This document shows positions 6,330 to 13,932 of a DNA stretch of 34,596 nucleotides, piece after piece. Where the stretch lies: positions 78,431-113,026 of the forward strand of contig JAFZGF010000061.1 in the NCBI GenBank assembly GCA_017555565.1. Reading direction: 5' to 3'. The notes beneath the pieces were generated by a model. It ran no database searches. It saw nothing but the letters and a program-made list of their open reading frames with translations, and had not been told where the DNA came from. A program made the position numbers and the translations under genes. Position 1 is the stretch's first letter; every line of letters starts with the position of its first letter. Source of the DNA: Oscillospiraceae bacterium (GTDB lineage Bacteria > Bacillota > Clostridia > Oscillospirales > Ruminococcaceae).

Positions 6330-6456
6330 GTTTATAAAATGTGGGAGGGGAGGGAATTTCACCCTATGCTGATAGCCACGAGCCGCTCCCATGTATATAA
6401 AAGTCTTATTTCACGCTCAAAATTACACTTTTACACATTCGTACCAATCGTACCAA
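6294..6456 (-). repeat. Structured module, copy B, next to tRNA-Leu
   Basis: This is the second copy of the module at 3182-3333, in the same orientation. On the minus strand it starts with two TTGGTACG-like units (6456-6449 and 6447-6440). After about 60 bp comes a block (about 6393-6340) containing GGGTGAAATTCCCT, then a 16-bp terminator stem. Its outer stem is GGGAG/CTCCC, where copy A has GTG(T)GG/CCCAC, so the pairing is kept although the bases differ. It lies between the end of the island and tRNA-Leu(CAG), a common integration target. Confidence 0.5.
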
Positions 6457-6470
6457 CGTAAAAAAAGAAA

Positions 6471-6492
6471 AAAGCCCGAAAAATCGGGCTTT
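6471..6492 (-). terminator. Terminator of tRNA-Leu
   Basis: A 9-bp stem (AAAGCCCGA at 6471-6479 with its complement at 6484-6492), followed on the minus strand by a T-rich tract, directly downstream of the tRNA. Confidence 0.8.
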
Positions 6493-6495
6493 TCC

Positions 6496-6582
6496 TGGTG
6501 CGGATGAAGGGACTTGAACCCACACAGTATTGCTACCACTAGAACCTGAATCTAGCGCGTCTGCCTATTCCGCCACATCCGC
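6496..6582 (-). tRNA. tRNA-Leu (anticodon CAG)
   Basis: An 87-nt tRNA on the minus strand. The acceptor stem GCGGATG/CATCCGC closes the molecule, and the 3-prime ACCA is encoded (6499-6496). The anticodon stem CTAGA/TCTAG encloses the loop TTCAGGT, giving anticodon CAG, which reads CUG leucine codons. CUG is heavily used in the chromosomal genes of this window. The long variable arm is typical of class II leucine tRNAs, and GGTTCAAGTCC marks the T arm. It has its own strong promoter and terminator. The 3-prime side faces the accessory island. Confidence 0.95.
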
Positions 6583-6606
6583 ATATGTAATTTTTAATGC
6601 TTGATT

Positions 6607-6635
6607 AGTATACAACATAAAATCGGATATGTCAA
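6607..6635 (-). promoter_or_regulatory. Consensus promoter of tRNA-Leu
   Basis: On the minus strand TTGACA (6635-6630), a 17-bp spacer and TATACT (6612-6607) lie 24 bp upstream of the mature tRNA end. This is nearly a perfect sigma-A promoter. Confidence 0.85.
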
Positions 6636-6663
6636 TAGTTTTTTGAAAAAATTTTTTAAAAAA

Positions 6664-7485
6664 TTAAAATTCTTTAAAATACTCTTTTATGGCGGCATAA
6701 TACAGCTGTGCTGCCTGGTTGCAGCCGTCATCCGTAGCCCACCTTTCTACATCGGAATAGTTTGTTATAAAACACTGCTCCACCAGCACCCGGGGGCAGT
6801 TTGTTTTTTCAAGGATTCCGAAACTTTTCCGGCTGCGCACTTGGGAATCAGAGCTGTCCACGATTTTTTTGTCGTTGCCGTAGTAATAGGCGTACTTAAT
6901 CCCGGTTTTTTGTTCGTCGCCACGGATATGATGACCGGCGGCAGACATCTGGGCTACGATTAACTGTGCAAATCTGTAGGAATCCTGATGATATGTACGC
7001 CCAGGTGGTTGGGCAAAGCATTCGAACCCTTTTGATGATTTATGGGAATCACTGTTGGCGTGTATTGAAATCAGCAGGCTGGCACCTGCATTGTTGGCTA
7101 CAGTGGCTCGCTGTGCGCTTTCGGGGTCAGAATCTGTGCGGGTCATAACCGGAATAAAATCCGGGTCATCTTCCAACAATTCGTAGAGACGAGCGGCTGT
7201 TTTGTCTATTACTTCAAATTCTTTGACTATTGCAAGGGCACCTGTATCTGTGCCGCCATGGCCTGGGTCTATGGCGACGACATATGGGGGTGAGCTTGCA
7301 GCGGCAGGCAATAAAGAAGGCGATACCTGGCACAGTCCTATTCCGTAGGTGCCCTCATAAATGCCAAGATTGCATTTGCCCAACGAATAGCACAGCAGAA
7401 ATGACACAGAAGACAAAAACACAATATATGAAATATTTTTGAGCAAGAAATTTACTTTCCGCGGAATCGAAATCAGTATTTTCAT
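6664..7485 (-). CDS. N-acetylmuramoyl-L-alanine amidase (Amidase_3), possibly CwlD-like
   Basis: A 273-residue zinc amidase that cleaves the bond between N-acetylmuramic acid and the stem peptide. A membrane anchor or signal segment spans about residues 13-35. The Amidase_3 domain (about 68-270) shows DPGHGG with zinc ligand H76, E89, SIHANS with H142, and VEQCF with the catalytic glutamate E236. Its ATG at 7485 shares one base with the TAA of the pdaA-like gene, so the two are translationally coupled. In Bacillus, CwlD amidase and PdaA together make the muramic delta-lactam of the spore cortex, so this gene may be the CwlD counterpart. A start at 7548 inside pdaA is possible but less likely. 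Confidence 0.8.
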   Translation of the reverse strand: MKILISIPRKVNFLLKNISYIVFLSSVSFLLCYSLGKCNLGIYEGTYGIGLCQVSPSLLPAAASSPPYVVAIDPGHGGTDTGALAIVKEFEVIDKTAARLYELLEDDPDFIPVMTRTDSDPESAQRATVANNAGASLLISIHANSDSHKSSKGFECFAQPPGRTYHQDSYRFAQLIVAQMSAAGHHIRGDEQKTGIKYAYYYGNDKKIVDSSDSQVRSRKSFGILEKTNCPRVLVEQCFITNYSDVERWATDDGCNQAAQLYYAAIKEYFKEF

Positions 7486-8291
7486 TATTGGTTTACCTTT
7501 GTGGCAAGGTCGCTGATTTTGCCGAAAGAATAACCTGCCTGTTCCCATCTGGTCAGCTGCCGGTCAAGAATTTCCCGGTTGGTTTTCGAGGTGGAGTGCA
7601 ATAAGAATATTGCTCCGCCAAAAGTTCTGTCGGCTATTTTTTCAAAGGCATAGCTGTGGCTGGGTTGGTCGTCGTTATTCCAGTCCACATAAGCAGAAGA
7701 CCACAGCACAGTAGTATAGCCCTGCTGTTGTGCCCACTTGAGATTTTCTTCGGTGAATTTACCTTCTGGAGGTCGGTAGAACTTTGGCATTTCCTGGCCG
7801 GTCACATCTTTGAATGCAGTAGCGGTTTTGTCCAGCTGATTTTTGAAATCATCATAATTTTTCTGTGTCATATCAGGGTGGTTGTAACTGTGATTTCCCA
7901 CAATATGTCCTTCAGCCACCATACGCTTTACAAGCTCTGGGTTGTTTTCAATATATGGCCCCACAAGGAAGAATGCAGCTGGGGCGTTGTGTTTTTTCAG
8001 CGCATCAAGTATAGGGGCGGTGTAGCCGTTTTCATATCCGGCGTCAAAGGTGATATATATTGTTTTTTTGCTGGTATCACCGTGGAAATAGGCATTGTAA
8101 GGGTTTAAAACTTCATCTGAAAGATTAGGTATGGGAATTTCGTTTTTCTTTTCAAAATGCAGGCCCCAGGAATAACTCTGAACTGCCTGTACCTTGGGCT
8201 GCAGAGCGAAGGCCACAAGTGAAACAGCCATAAGCACAGTCAGAGTAACAGCCGCAATTATAATATGTTTTTTCCTTATATATATAAACAT
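7485..8291 (-). CDS. pdaA: PdaA-like polysaccharide deacetylase (delta-lactam forming)
   Basis: A 268-residue NodB-family deacetylase with an N-terminal membrane anchor (about 9-30). Motifs in order are TFDAGYENG (81-89, with the catalytic Asp and a metal Asp region), GNHSYNH (132-138, metal histidines), RPPEG (173-177), LWSSAYVDW (196-204) and LLHS (230-233). TFDAGYENG and the AYVDW motif mark the PdaA branch. PdaA de-N-acetylates muramic acid and closes the delta-lactam ring in spore cortex peptidoglycan, which germination lytic enzymes recognise. An AGGGGG ribosome site precedes the start at 8291. The amidase gene overlaps its stop by one base. Confidence 0.88.
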   Translation of the reverse strand: MFIYIRKKHIIIAAVTLTVLMAVSLVAFALQPKVQAVQSYSWGLHFEKKNEIPIPNLSDEVLNPYNAYFHGDTSKKTIYITFDAGYENGYTAPILDALKKHNAPAAFFLVGPYIENNPELVKRMVAEGHIVGNHSYNHPDMTQKNYDDFKNQLDKTATAFKDVTGQEMPKFYRPPEGKFTEENLKWAQQQGYTTVLWSSAYVDWNNDDQPSHSYAFEKIADRTFGGAIFLLHSTSKTNREILDRQLTRWEQAGYSFGKISDLATKVNQ

Positions 8292-8348
8292 ACTGATCCC
8301 CCTTTTGTATAAGATATGTCTTTAATTATGAAAAAATGCAATTTTCTA

Positions 8349-8378
8349 TTGAATAGTAAAATATAAAAATAGTATAAT
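8349..8378 (+). promoter_or_regulatory. Promoter of the D,D-carboxypeptidase gene
   Basis: TTGAAT (8349-8354), an 18-bp spacer and TATAAT (8373-8378), 33 bp before the start codon at 8412. Confidence 0.6.
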
Positions 8379-8411
8379 TAAATTTACGATGAATTTGATT
8401 AGGAAGATAAT

Positions 8412-9686
8412 ATGAAGAGAATTTTTTCACTGGCACTGTGTTGCCTGTTAATATATATGAATATTATGCCGGTCTATGCTGCGCCGAAAGCTTGGAATGG
8501 TACCCTTACCAGCGAGACAGCAGTGGTTATTGACGGTAAAAGCGGGCAGATAATCTACGAAAAAGGTGCTCATACAAAAATGTACCCTGCAAGCACCACA
8601 AAGATTCTGACAGGATTGCTGGCTGTTGAGCTGGGGGATATGCGGGACAATGTAACTTACAGCCACGAAGCTGTATGGGGTATTGAAAGAGGTTCCAGCC
8701 ACGCCTCCATTTCAGAGGGAGAGGTGCTCAGCCTTGAACAGTCCATGTTCGCCATGGCTATTGAAAGTGCCAACGATGCCGCCGCAGGTATCGGCGAATA
8801 TCTGGAAGCCAAATCCGGCAAATCTCTGTCAACCCTTATGAATGAAAGGGCAAAAGAAGCCGGTGCGCTCAACTCCAACTTTGTGAACCCTCACGGCCTG
8901 CCTGACAACAATCACTACACAACCGCCTATGACCTGGCTATGATTGCAAAGGAATGTATCAAGCACGAAAAATTCCGCGAAATTTTTACAGCCAAGACAT
9001 ACACAATTCCACCTACAAATAAACAGGGCCAGACAAGAATATTCAATAATGCCAACTGGTTTACAAACGGCGTGTTTATTTATGACGGAAATTTCAGCGC
9101 AGAAGGTTTTCTGATGAGTAAAACGGGCTATACAGACGAAGCCCGCCACACTCTTGTAACAGCATTTGAACAGGACGGCAAAACACTTATATGTGTTGTT
9201 ATGAAAAGTGGGAAAGAAAGTATTTATTACGATACAGAAAATCTGCTGAACTGGACATTTGAAAACTATAAAAACATAGATGTACCGGGTGAATACATCG
9301 CCCTGTGTGCTGACGAAGAAATCTATTGCGATGACAGAGGCAGACTGTTTATTCAGAAAGAAGATATTACAGCTCCAAATGCCAGCGTAATGGTAAAAAA
9401 TGGCACAGATGCAAACAGTATCAAAGCAGAATTTTCAGCACCGGTACTGACGGGTGATATGACAACTGCCGAAATGACCGCCACACTCTATGTGGGCCAA
9501 GGCGGTGACAGAAAAGTGCTTGCCGAAGTGCCGGTAACTGCACTTGTTTCAGAACGCACAATAGTTTCTGTACTTCCGCAGGTGGAAACCAGCCTGCTGG
9601 GGGATCTGACAATGGCATTGCTGTTTGGCCTGCTGACATTTATTGCAGTTATGATATGTGATATCCTTATAGGCAAGAGAATTTAA
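8412..9686 (+). CDS. D-alanyl-D-alanine carboxypeptidase (PBP5/DacF family)
   Basis: A 424-residue low-molecular-weight penicillin-binding protein. It removes the terminal D-Ala from peptidoglycan pentapeptides outside the membrane and so limits cross-linking. Residues 1-24 form a signal peptide ending VYAAP. The three active-site motifs are S61-T-T-K64, S119-A-N121 and K237-T-G239. The domain from about 300 to 385 is the beta-rich stalk of the PBP5 family, and a membrane anchor (about 395-418) lies at the C-terminus. An AGGA ribosome site precedes the ATG. It has its own promoter and terminator. Divergent orientation to the pdaA pair and shared peptidoglycan role hint at a sporulation link, which is not shown by the sequence. 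Confidence 0.88.
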   Translation: MKRIFSLALCCLLIYMNIMPVYAAPKAWNGTLTSETAVVIDGKSGQIIYEKGAHTKMYPASTTKILTGLLAVELGDMRDNVTYSHEAVWGIERGSSHASISEGEVLSLEQSMFAMAIESANDAAAGIGEYLEAKSGKSLSTLMNERAKEAGALNSNFVNPHGLPDNNHYTTAYDLAMIAKECIKHEKFREIFTAKTYTIPPTNKQGQTRIFNNANWFTNGVFIYDGNFSAEGFLMSKTGYTDEARHTLVTAFEQDGKTLICVVMKSGKESIYYDTENLLNWTFENYKNIDVPGEYIALCADEEIYCDDRGRLFIQKEDITAPNASVMVKNGTDANSIKAEFSAPVLTGDMTTAEMTATLYVGQGGDRKVLAEVPVTALVSERTIVSVLPQVETSLLGDLTMALLFGLLTFIAVMICDILIGKRI

Positions 9687-9697
9687 ATAAAAGATTT

Positions 9698-9726
9698 AAA
9701 GCCATCGGAAAACCGATGGCTTTTTT
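9698..9726 (+). terminator. Terminator of the carboxypeptidase gene
   Basis: An 11-bp stem (9698-9708 with 9713-9723), AAAA loop and T-tract. Confidence 0.85.
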
Positions 9727-9727
9727 G

Positions 9728-9757
9728 TTGCAAATTTCAACTATATAAAGGTATAAT
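9728..9757 (+). promoter_or_regulatory. Promoter of the nitroreductase gene
   Basis: TTGCAA (9728-9733), an 18-bp spacer and TATAAT (9752-9757), 33 bp before the ATG at 9791. Confidence 0.55.
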
Positions 9758-9790
9758 AATAAAAGAGACATCTTTATGGAGGTAATGAAT

Positions 9791-10321
9791 ATGAAAAAAG
9801 AAGCAATGGAAGTTTTGCTCAACCGCCGCGCTATCAGAAAATTCAAAAATGATCCTATCCCTGCAGAAATTCTGAATGCAGTGCTGGAAGCAGGCACTTT
9901 TGCACCTACCGGCAGTGGCAAACAGTCACCGGTAATTCTTGTTCTTCAGGACGAAGAAAAGGTGAACAAGGCCAAAGCCCTCAATGCAAAGGTTATGGGC
10001 ACAGACCGCGACCCATATTATGGTGCACCTGTAATTCTTCTTGTGCTGGCAACAGAAAGAGCGGTTAACGAAGAAATCGCTATTCTTGACGCTGCCGCAG
10101 TTACAACAAACCTGCTGAATGCTGCATATGCCGCAGGTCTTGGCAGCTGCTGGATTCACCGCTGTAAAGAAATGTTTGCAATGGAAGAAGGCAAGGCCCT
10201 GCTGAAAGAATGGGGCATAGAGGAAAATCTGCGTGGTGTATGTTCCATCGCCCTGGGCTATGCTGACTGTGAACATCCTGTGCCAATTCCAAGAAAAGAA
10301 AATTACATTATCAAACTGTAA
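9791..10321 (+). CDS. Nitroreductase-family FMN oxidoreductase
   Basis: A 176-residue cytoplasmic protein of the nitroreductase fold, which binds FMN and uses NAD(P)H to reduce nitro compounds, quinones or unknown natural substrates. The N-terminal NRRAIRKFKNDPIP carries the FMN phosphate-binding R-x-x-R-x-F/Y pattern. APTGSGKQSP fits the family APS..N.QP segment. AGLGSCWI and the terminal P..RK box (IPRKENYIIKL) are also typical. The ATG at 9791 is chosen because GGAGG at 9778-9782 lies 8 nt before it; ATGs at 9776 and 9785 are too close. It is a single-gene unit with its own promoter and terminator. The substrate cannot be told. Confidence 0.85.
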   Translation: MKKEAMEVLLNRRAIRKFKNDPIPAEILNAVLEAGTFAPTGSGKQSPVILVLQDEEKVNKAKALNAKVMGTDRDPYYGAPVILLVLATERAVNEEIAILDAAAVTTNLLNAAYAAGLGSCWIHRCKEMFAMEEGKALLKEWGIEENLRGVCSIALGYADCEHPVPIPRKENYIIKL

Positions 10322-10329
10322 GAATACGT

Positions 10330-10353
10330 AAAGCCGGGAAATCCCGGCTTTTT
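10330..10353 (+). terminator. Terminator of the nitroreductase gene
   Basis: A 9-bp stem (10330-10338 with 10343-10351), four-base loop and following T-rich tract. Confidence 0.85.
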
Positions 10354-10465
10354 CTTTATATAAGTACAAAATTATCTTTTTATTTGGCAAATACCCTTTT
10401 ACTTATCGGCAAAATGTGATAAAATACAATTAATTATGTAAATCAAACTAATAAGGAGAAATTCT

Positions 10466-11461
10466 ATGTCAGTTTTAATTATAGCAGAAGCAGGCGTTAA
10501 CCATAACGGTTCCTTTGAACTGGCCAAAAAAATGGCCGATGTTGCAAAAGCAGCAGGTGCAGATATCGTAAAATATCAGACAGCTGTGCCAGAACTGGTT
10601 ATCAGCCGCTTTGCACCAAAAGCAGAATATCAGAAAGATACTACAGGCGAAGCAGAAAGCCAGCTGGAAATGGTTCGCAAGCTCCATTTCGGTTTTGAAG
10701 AACACCGTCAGCTGAAAGAATACTGCGACTCCATCGGTATTATGTATCTGTCTACACCATTCGATATGGACTCTATCGATTTTCTTGCAGAACTGGATAT
10801 GCCAGTATGGAAAATCCCATCAGGCGAAGTTACAAACCTGCCTTACCTTGAAAAAGTGGCACGCCTTGGCAAACCTGTAATTATGTCCACAGGTATGTGC
10901 GAAATTTCCGAAATCAAGGATGCTCTTGAAATTCTGGAAAAGAATGGCGCTGGCGAAATCACAATTCTCCACTGCAATACAGAATACCCAACACCACTGA
11001 AAGACGCAAATGTTAAAGCTATGCTGGATATCAAAGCAAACTTTGGCACAGCTGTTGGCTTCTCTGACCACACTCTCGGCCTGGAAGCACCTCTGGCTGC
11101 TGTTTCCCTTGGCGCAACAGTTATCGAAAAACACTTCACTCTGGACAAAACAATGGAAGGCCCAGACCATCAGGCATCCATGGCACCGGAAGAACTGTTT
11201 GCCCTGGTTGAATCCATCCGCAAAACAGAAGTTGCCCTTGGCGACGGCGTGAAAAAAGTTACAGAATCCGAAGCTAAAAACAAAGACATTGCAAGAAAAT
11301 CCATCGTTGCAAAAGTTCCTGTAAAAGCAGGCGAAGTTTTCACAGAAGAAAACATCACAGTTAAACGCCCAGGCAACGGCATCAGCCCAATGCGCTGGTA
11401 CGAAGTTCTTGGCCAGGTTGCAAAACGCGACTTCTCCCTGGACGAACTTATTGAACTGTAA
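10466..11461 (+). CDS. neuB: NeuB-type nonulosonic acid synthase
   Basis: A 331-residue enzyme that condenses a hexosamine derivative (ManNAc or a 2,4-diacetamido sugar) with phosphoenolpyruvate to form a nine-carbon nonulosonic acid. The N-terminal TIM barrel has EAGVNHNG (8-15), KYQT, STPFD, KIPSGE, STGM and HCNTEYPTP. The last 55-60 residues form the SAF/antifreeze-like domain (KSIVAKVPVKAGEVFTEENI). All family hallmarks are present and the length is normal. AAGGAG precedes the ATG. It opens the CMP-nonulosonate cluster but is separated from neuC by 320 bp of palindromic DNA. Substrate choice (sialic, legionaminic or related acid) cannot be read by eye. Confidence 0.9.
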   Translation: MSVLIIAEAGVNHNGSFELAKKMADVAKAAGADIVKYQTAVPELVISRFAPKAEYQKDTTGEAESQLEMVRKLHFGFEEHRQLKEYCDSIGIMYLSTPFDMDSIDFLAELDMPVWKIPSGEVTNLPYLEKVARLGKPVIMSTGMCEISEIKDALEILEKNGAGEITILHCNTEYPTPLKDANVKAMLDIKANFGTAVGFSDHTLGLEAPLAAVSLGATVIEKHFTLDKTMEGPDHQASMAPEELFALVESIRKTEVALGDGVKKVTESEAKNKDIARKSIVAKVPVKAGEVFTEENITVKRPGNGISPMRWYEVLGQVAKRDFSLDELIEL

Positions 11462-11754
11462 TACAACAAATACAAACTGGGCGGTGTAATGGAGGGGCGT
11501 AGCGCCCTCCTGATAACCAATATGTATTTGCCGGCATACGAATAAAATCCGTGCGCGTTGCGTGCGGATTGCACGCAGTAGCGCTGCTGTATGTAAGGCA
11601 ATATGGTACATATTCCGCGTTTAGGGGTGCGGGGGAATCGCAACCCCCGCGTTCTTTGGTACTTTCTTTAAAGAAAGTACGATAAAACGTCCTTGATGTT
11701 TTATTTACAACAAAGCTCATACGCTTCGCCCGGAATGACAAAGTAATAATATAT
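11462..11754. repeat. Palindrome-rich intergenic segment inside the nonulosonate cluster
   Basis: No gene is seen in these ~290 bases. They hold a hairpin around 11491-11510 (GGAGGG/CCCTCC), a wobble-paired stem at 11547-11569, a GC-rich stem GCGGGGG at 11629-11635 with its complement at 11644-11650, and a perfect 22-bp palindrome at 11659-11680 (AAAGTAC-type arms). The text CGCTTCGCCCGGAATGACA near 11722-11740 and the hairpin style recall dispersed intergenic repeats of Clostridia. The window end (34471-34565) has a similar build. The open frames here on the minus strand are shadows of the palindromes. Confidence 0.55.
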
Positions 11755-11760
11755 TATAAT
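11755..11760 (+). promoter_or_regulatory. Likely -10 box for neuC
   Basis: A perfect TATAAT 21 bp before the neuC start; the -35 region is weak (TGACAA at 11736-11741 is too close). It suggests that neuC onward can be transcribed apart from neuB. Confidence 0.4.
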
Positions 11761-11781
11761 CCCACAAAAGGATTTAACCCT

Positions 11782-12942
11782 ATGAAAAAAATTATGGTTG
11801 TCACCTCCACACGCGCTGACTACGGTCTGCTGCGCCCGGTGATAAAAAGAATCCACGACAGCGACAGACTGGAGCTGTGCCTTGTTGCCACAGGTACACA
11901 TCTGATGGAAAAATACGGCAACACCGTGGAAGAAATCGAAAAAGACGGTTTCCCTATAGCCCATCGAATTGATATTATGAAATTCGGCAGCGGCGAATAC
12001 GAAACCGCACAGACAATTGCATACACTGTGCAGGTTTTCAGCGACCTGCTGGTTAAAGACCGCCCGGATATGATGGTGGTGCTGGGGGACAGATACGAAA
12101 TGTTTGCCGTCTGCACTGCTGCATCCACACTGTCAGTTCCGCTGGCACATATCAGCGGCGGGGATGTTACAGTTGGAGCAAAGGATGATTTCTACCGCCA
12201 CTGTATGACAAAAATGGCAAATCTCCATTTCCCGTCCTGCCCTGACAGCACAAAACGTGTTATCCAGCTGGGTGAGAACCCTGCCACAGTTCACAATGTG
12301 GGTGGCCTGGGTAATGAAAATATCCACAATGTTCCGCTTATGACATTGGAAGAGCTGGAAGAAAGCCTTGGCTTTGAAAATCTTCTGCCTTTTGCGCTGA
12401 TTACCTATCATCCGGAAACACAGAAAGACACAAAACCAACTGACGAAATGGCAAAACTGCTGTCTGCCCTTGATAAAGTGGAAAATCTGAATCTGATTTT
12501 CACCAAATCAAATGCTGATGCAGGCGGGGCAGAAATCAACGAAATGGTAGATAAATACTGTGAACAAAACAGCCACAGGGCAAAGGCATTTTTCTCCCTT
12601 GGTCTGAAACGCTATCTGTCAGCTATGAAATACACCTCTCTTGTGCTGGGCAACTCATCATCCGGCGTGGTTGAAACCCCTGCCTTCGGCACACCTACAG
12701 TAAATATCGGAGACAGACAGAAAGGCCGCTTTATTGCAGAAAATGTAATTCAGACAACTGGGGAAACGGATTCTATCCTTGCGGGAATTATCCGTGGCTT
12801 GTCAGATGAACACAGAGAAATCTGCAAAAATGTGACAAACCCATATTATGCAGGCTGTATCGCCAGCGAAGAAATAGTAAAAACCGTAACAGAATATGTT
12901 TACGCTGAAAACAATACAATAAAAACTTTTTATGACTTATAA
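11782..12942 (+). CDS. neuC: NeuC-type UDP-sugar 2-epimerase (hydrolysing)
   Basis: A 386-residue GT-B-fold enzyme that hydrolyses and epimerises a UDP- (or GDP-) activated N-acetylhexosamine to give ManNAc or a 2,4-diacetamido analogue, the substrate of NeuB. Family marks are TSTRADYGLL (8-17), VVLGDRYEM (99-107), LAHISGGDVT (121-130) and the nucleotide-binding GNSSSGVVE (290-298). TRADYG and HISGGDVT separate the hydrolysing NeuC/LegG group from non-hydrolysing WecB epimerases. An AAAGGA site precedes the ATG. It is followed 12 bp later by the first oxidoreductase gene, so neuC and the next three genes form a tight operon. Confidence 0.88.
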   Translation: MKKIMVVTSTRADYGLLRPVIKRIHDSDRLELCLVATGTHLMEKYGNTVEEIEKDGFPIAHRIDIMKFGSGEYETAQTIAYTVQVFSDLLVKDRPDMMVVLGDRYEMFAVCTAASTLSVPLAHISGGDVTVGAKDDFYRHCMTKMANLHFPSCPDSTKRVIQLGENPATVHNVGGLGNENIHNVPLMTLEELEESLGFENLLPFALITYHPETQKDTKPTDEMAKLLSALDKVENLNLIFTKSNADAGGAEINEMVDKYCEQNSHRAKAFFSLGLKRYLSAMKYTSLVLGNSSSGVVETPAFGTPTVNIGDRQKGRFIAENVIQTTGETDSILAGIIRGLSDEHREICKNVTNPYYAGCIASEEIVKTVTEYVYAENNTIKTFYDL

Positions 12943-12954
12943 GGAGAATACATT

Positions 12955-13932
12955 ATGAAAGCACTTATCGTAGGTCTTGGCTCAATGGGCAAAAGACGTA
13001 TCCGCCTGCTGAAAGGCATCGACCCTACAGTAGAAATCATCGGCGTTGATATGACAGAAGAACGCCGCAACCAGGTGGAAGAAATGGGCCACAAAACATA
13101 TACAAGCATCTCTGAAGCTGCAAAAGAAAACCCAGATGTTGCATTTGTATGTACAGCCCCTGTTGCTCATTATGTAATCATCAAAGAACTGCTGGAAAAC
13201 AAAATCAACACATTCACAGAACTCAACCTTGTTAAAGACGGTTATGAAGAACTGATGAATCTGGCAAAAGAAAATGACACAGTTCTGTTCCTCTCCAGCA
13301 CAATGCTGTACCGCGGCGAACTGACATTTATCGACAACGAAGTAAAAGCATTTGACAAACCAGTTACATACATCTACCACGTTGGTCAGTACCTGCCAGA
13401 CTGGCACCCATGGGAAAGCTACAAAAACTTCTTTGTAAGCAACAAACGCACAAACGGCTGCCGCGAACTGTTTGGCATTGAACTGCCTTGGATTCTGCGC
13501 ACATTCGGCCCAGTAAAAGACCTGTATTCTGTATCTGACAGAATGACTGGCCTGGAAATCGACTTTGACGACAGATACTTTGTAACACTCACACACGAAA
13601 ACGGCACACGCGGTGTTATTATGGTGGACATCGTTGCGCCAAAAGCTGTTCGTAACCTTGAAGTTATGGGCGAAGGCCTGCACCTGTTCTGGGAAGGCAA
13701 TCCAAAAGCTCTGTACAAATTCAACACAGAAACAAAAGAAAAAGACTTTATCAACACATACGAAACATTCGAACACGACAGCCGCTATTCCGACAACATT
13801 GTTGAAAATGCTTATGTTGACGAAATGCAGAACTTCCTGAATGTAGTTGCAGGCAAAGAAGAACCAAAATATTCTTACGAAAAAGACCTGTACACAATCA
13901 GCATTATGGACAGAATCGAGGGTATTGAATAA
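12955..13932 (+). CDS. Gfo/Idh/MocA-family protein lacking the EKP lysine
   Basis: A 325-residue protein with an N-terminal Rossmann domain (GLGSMGKRR, residues 7-15) and a C-terminal Gfo/Idh/MocA-type domain. The family motif E-K-P, whose lysine takes part in nicotinamide binding and catalysis, reads E89-L-N here (TELNLVK). The usual G-G-G...D...H box is also absent; RTNGCRELFGIELPW stands there. It may therefore catalyse a different reaction or act as a partner of its neighbour. It ends where the second oxidoreductase starts (one shared base). Membership in the nonulosonate operon suggests a step on the sugar, for example oxidation or reduction at C-4, C-6 or C-7 of an intermediate, but this is inference. 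Confidence 0.75.
   Translation: MKALIVGLGSMGKRRIRLLKGIDPTVEIIGVDMTEERRNQVEEMGHKTYTSISEAAKENPDVAFVCTAPVAHYVIIKELLENKINTFTELNLVKDGYEELMNLAKENDTVLFLSSTMLYRGELTFIDNEVKAFDKPVTYIYHVGQYLPDWHPWESYKNFFVSNKRTNGCRELFGIELPWILRTFGPVKDLYSVSDRMTGLEIDFDDRYFVTLTHENGTRGVIMVDIVAPKAVRNLEVMGEGLHLFWEGNPKALYKFNTETKEKDFINTYETFEHDSRYSDNIVENAYVDEMQNFLNVVAGKEEPKYSYEKDLYTISIMDRIEGIE

Noticed and set aside
8292-8345. Sigma-G or sigma-E promoter before pdaA
   Set aside because: GCATT and CATATCT occur on the minus strand about 17 bp apart, but the -10 match is poor at its last two positions; not strong enough to list.
10820-11611. 263-aa open frame on the minus strand inside neuB
   Set aside because: It is antisense to a clear neuB gene; the Cys/Phe-rich product is typical of reverse frames of codon-biased genes. 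The same holds for similar frames opposite the oxidoreductases and neuA.
12955-13932. Frameshift in the first oxidoreductase as the cause of the missing EKP
   Set aside because: The frame is open from a good ribosome site to the coupled stop and the flanking sequence aligns with the fold; the change looks like true divergence.
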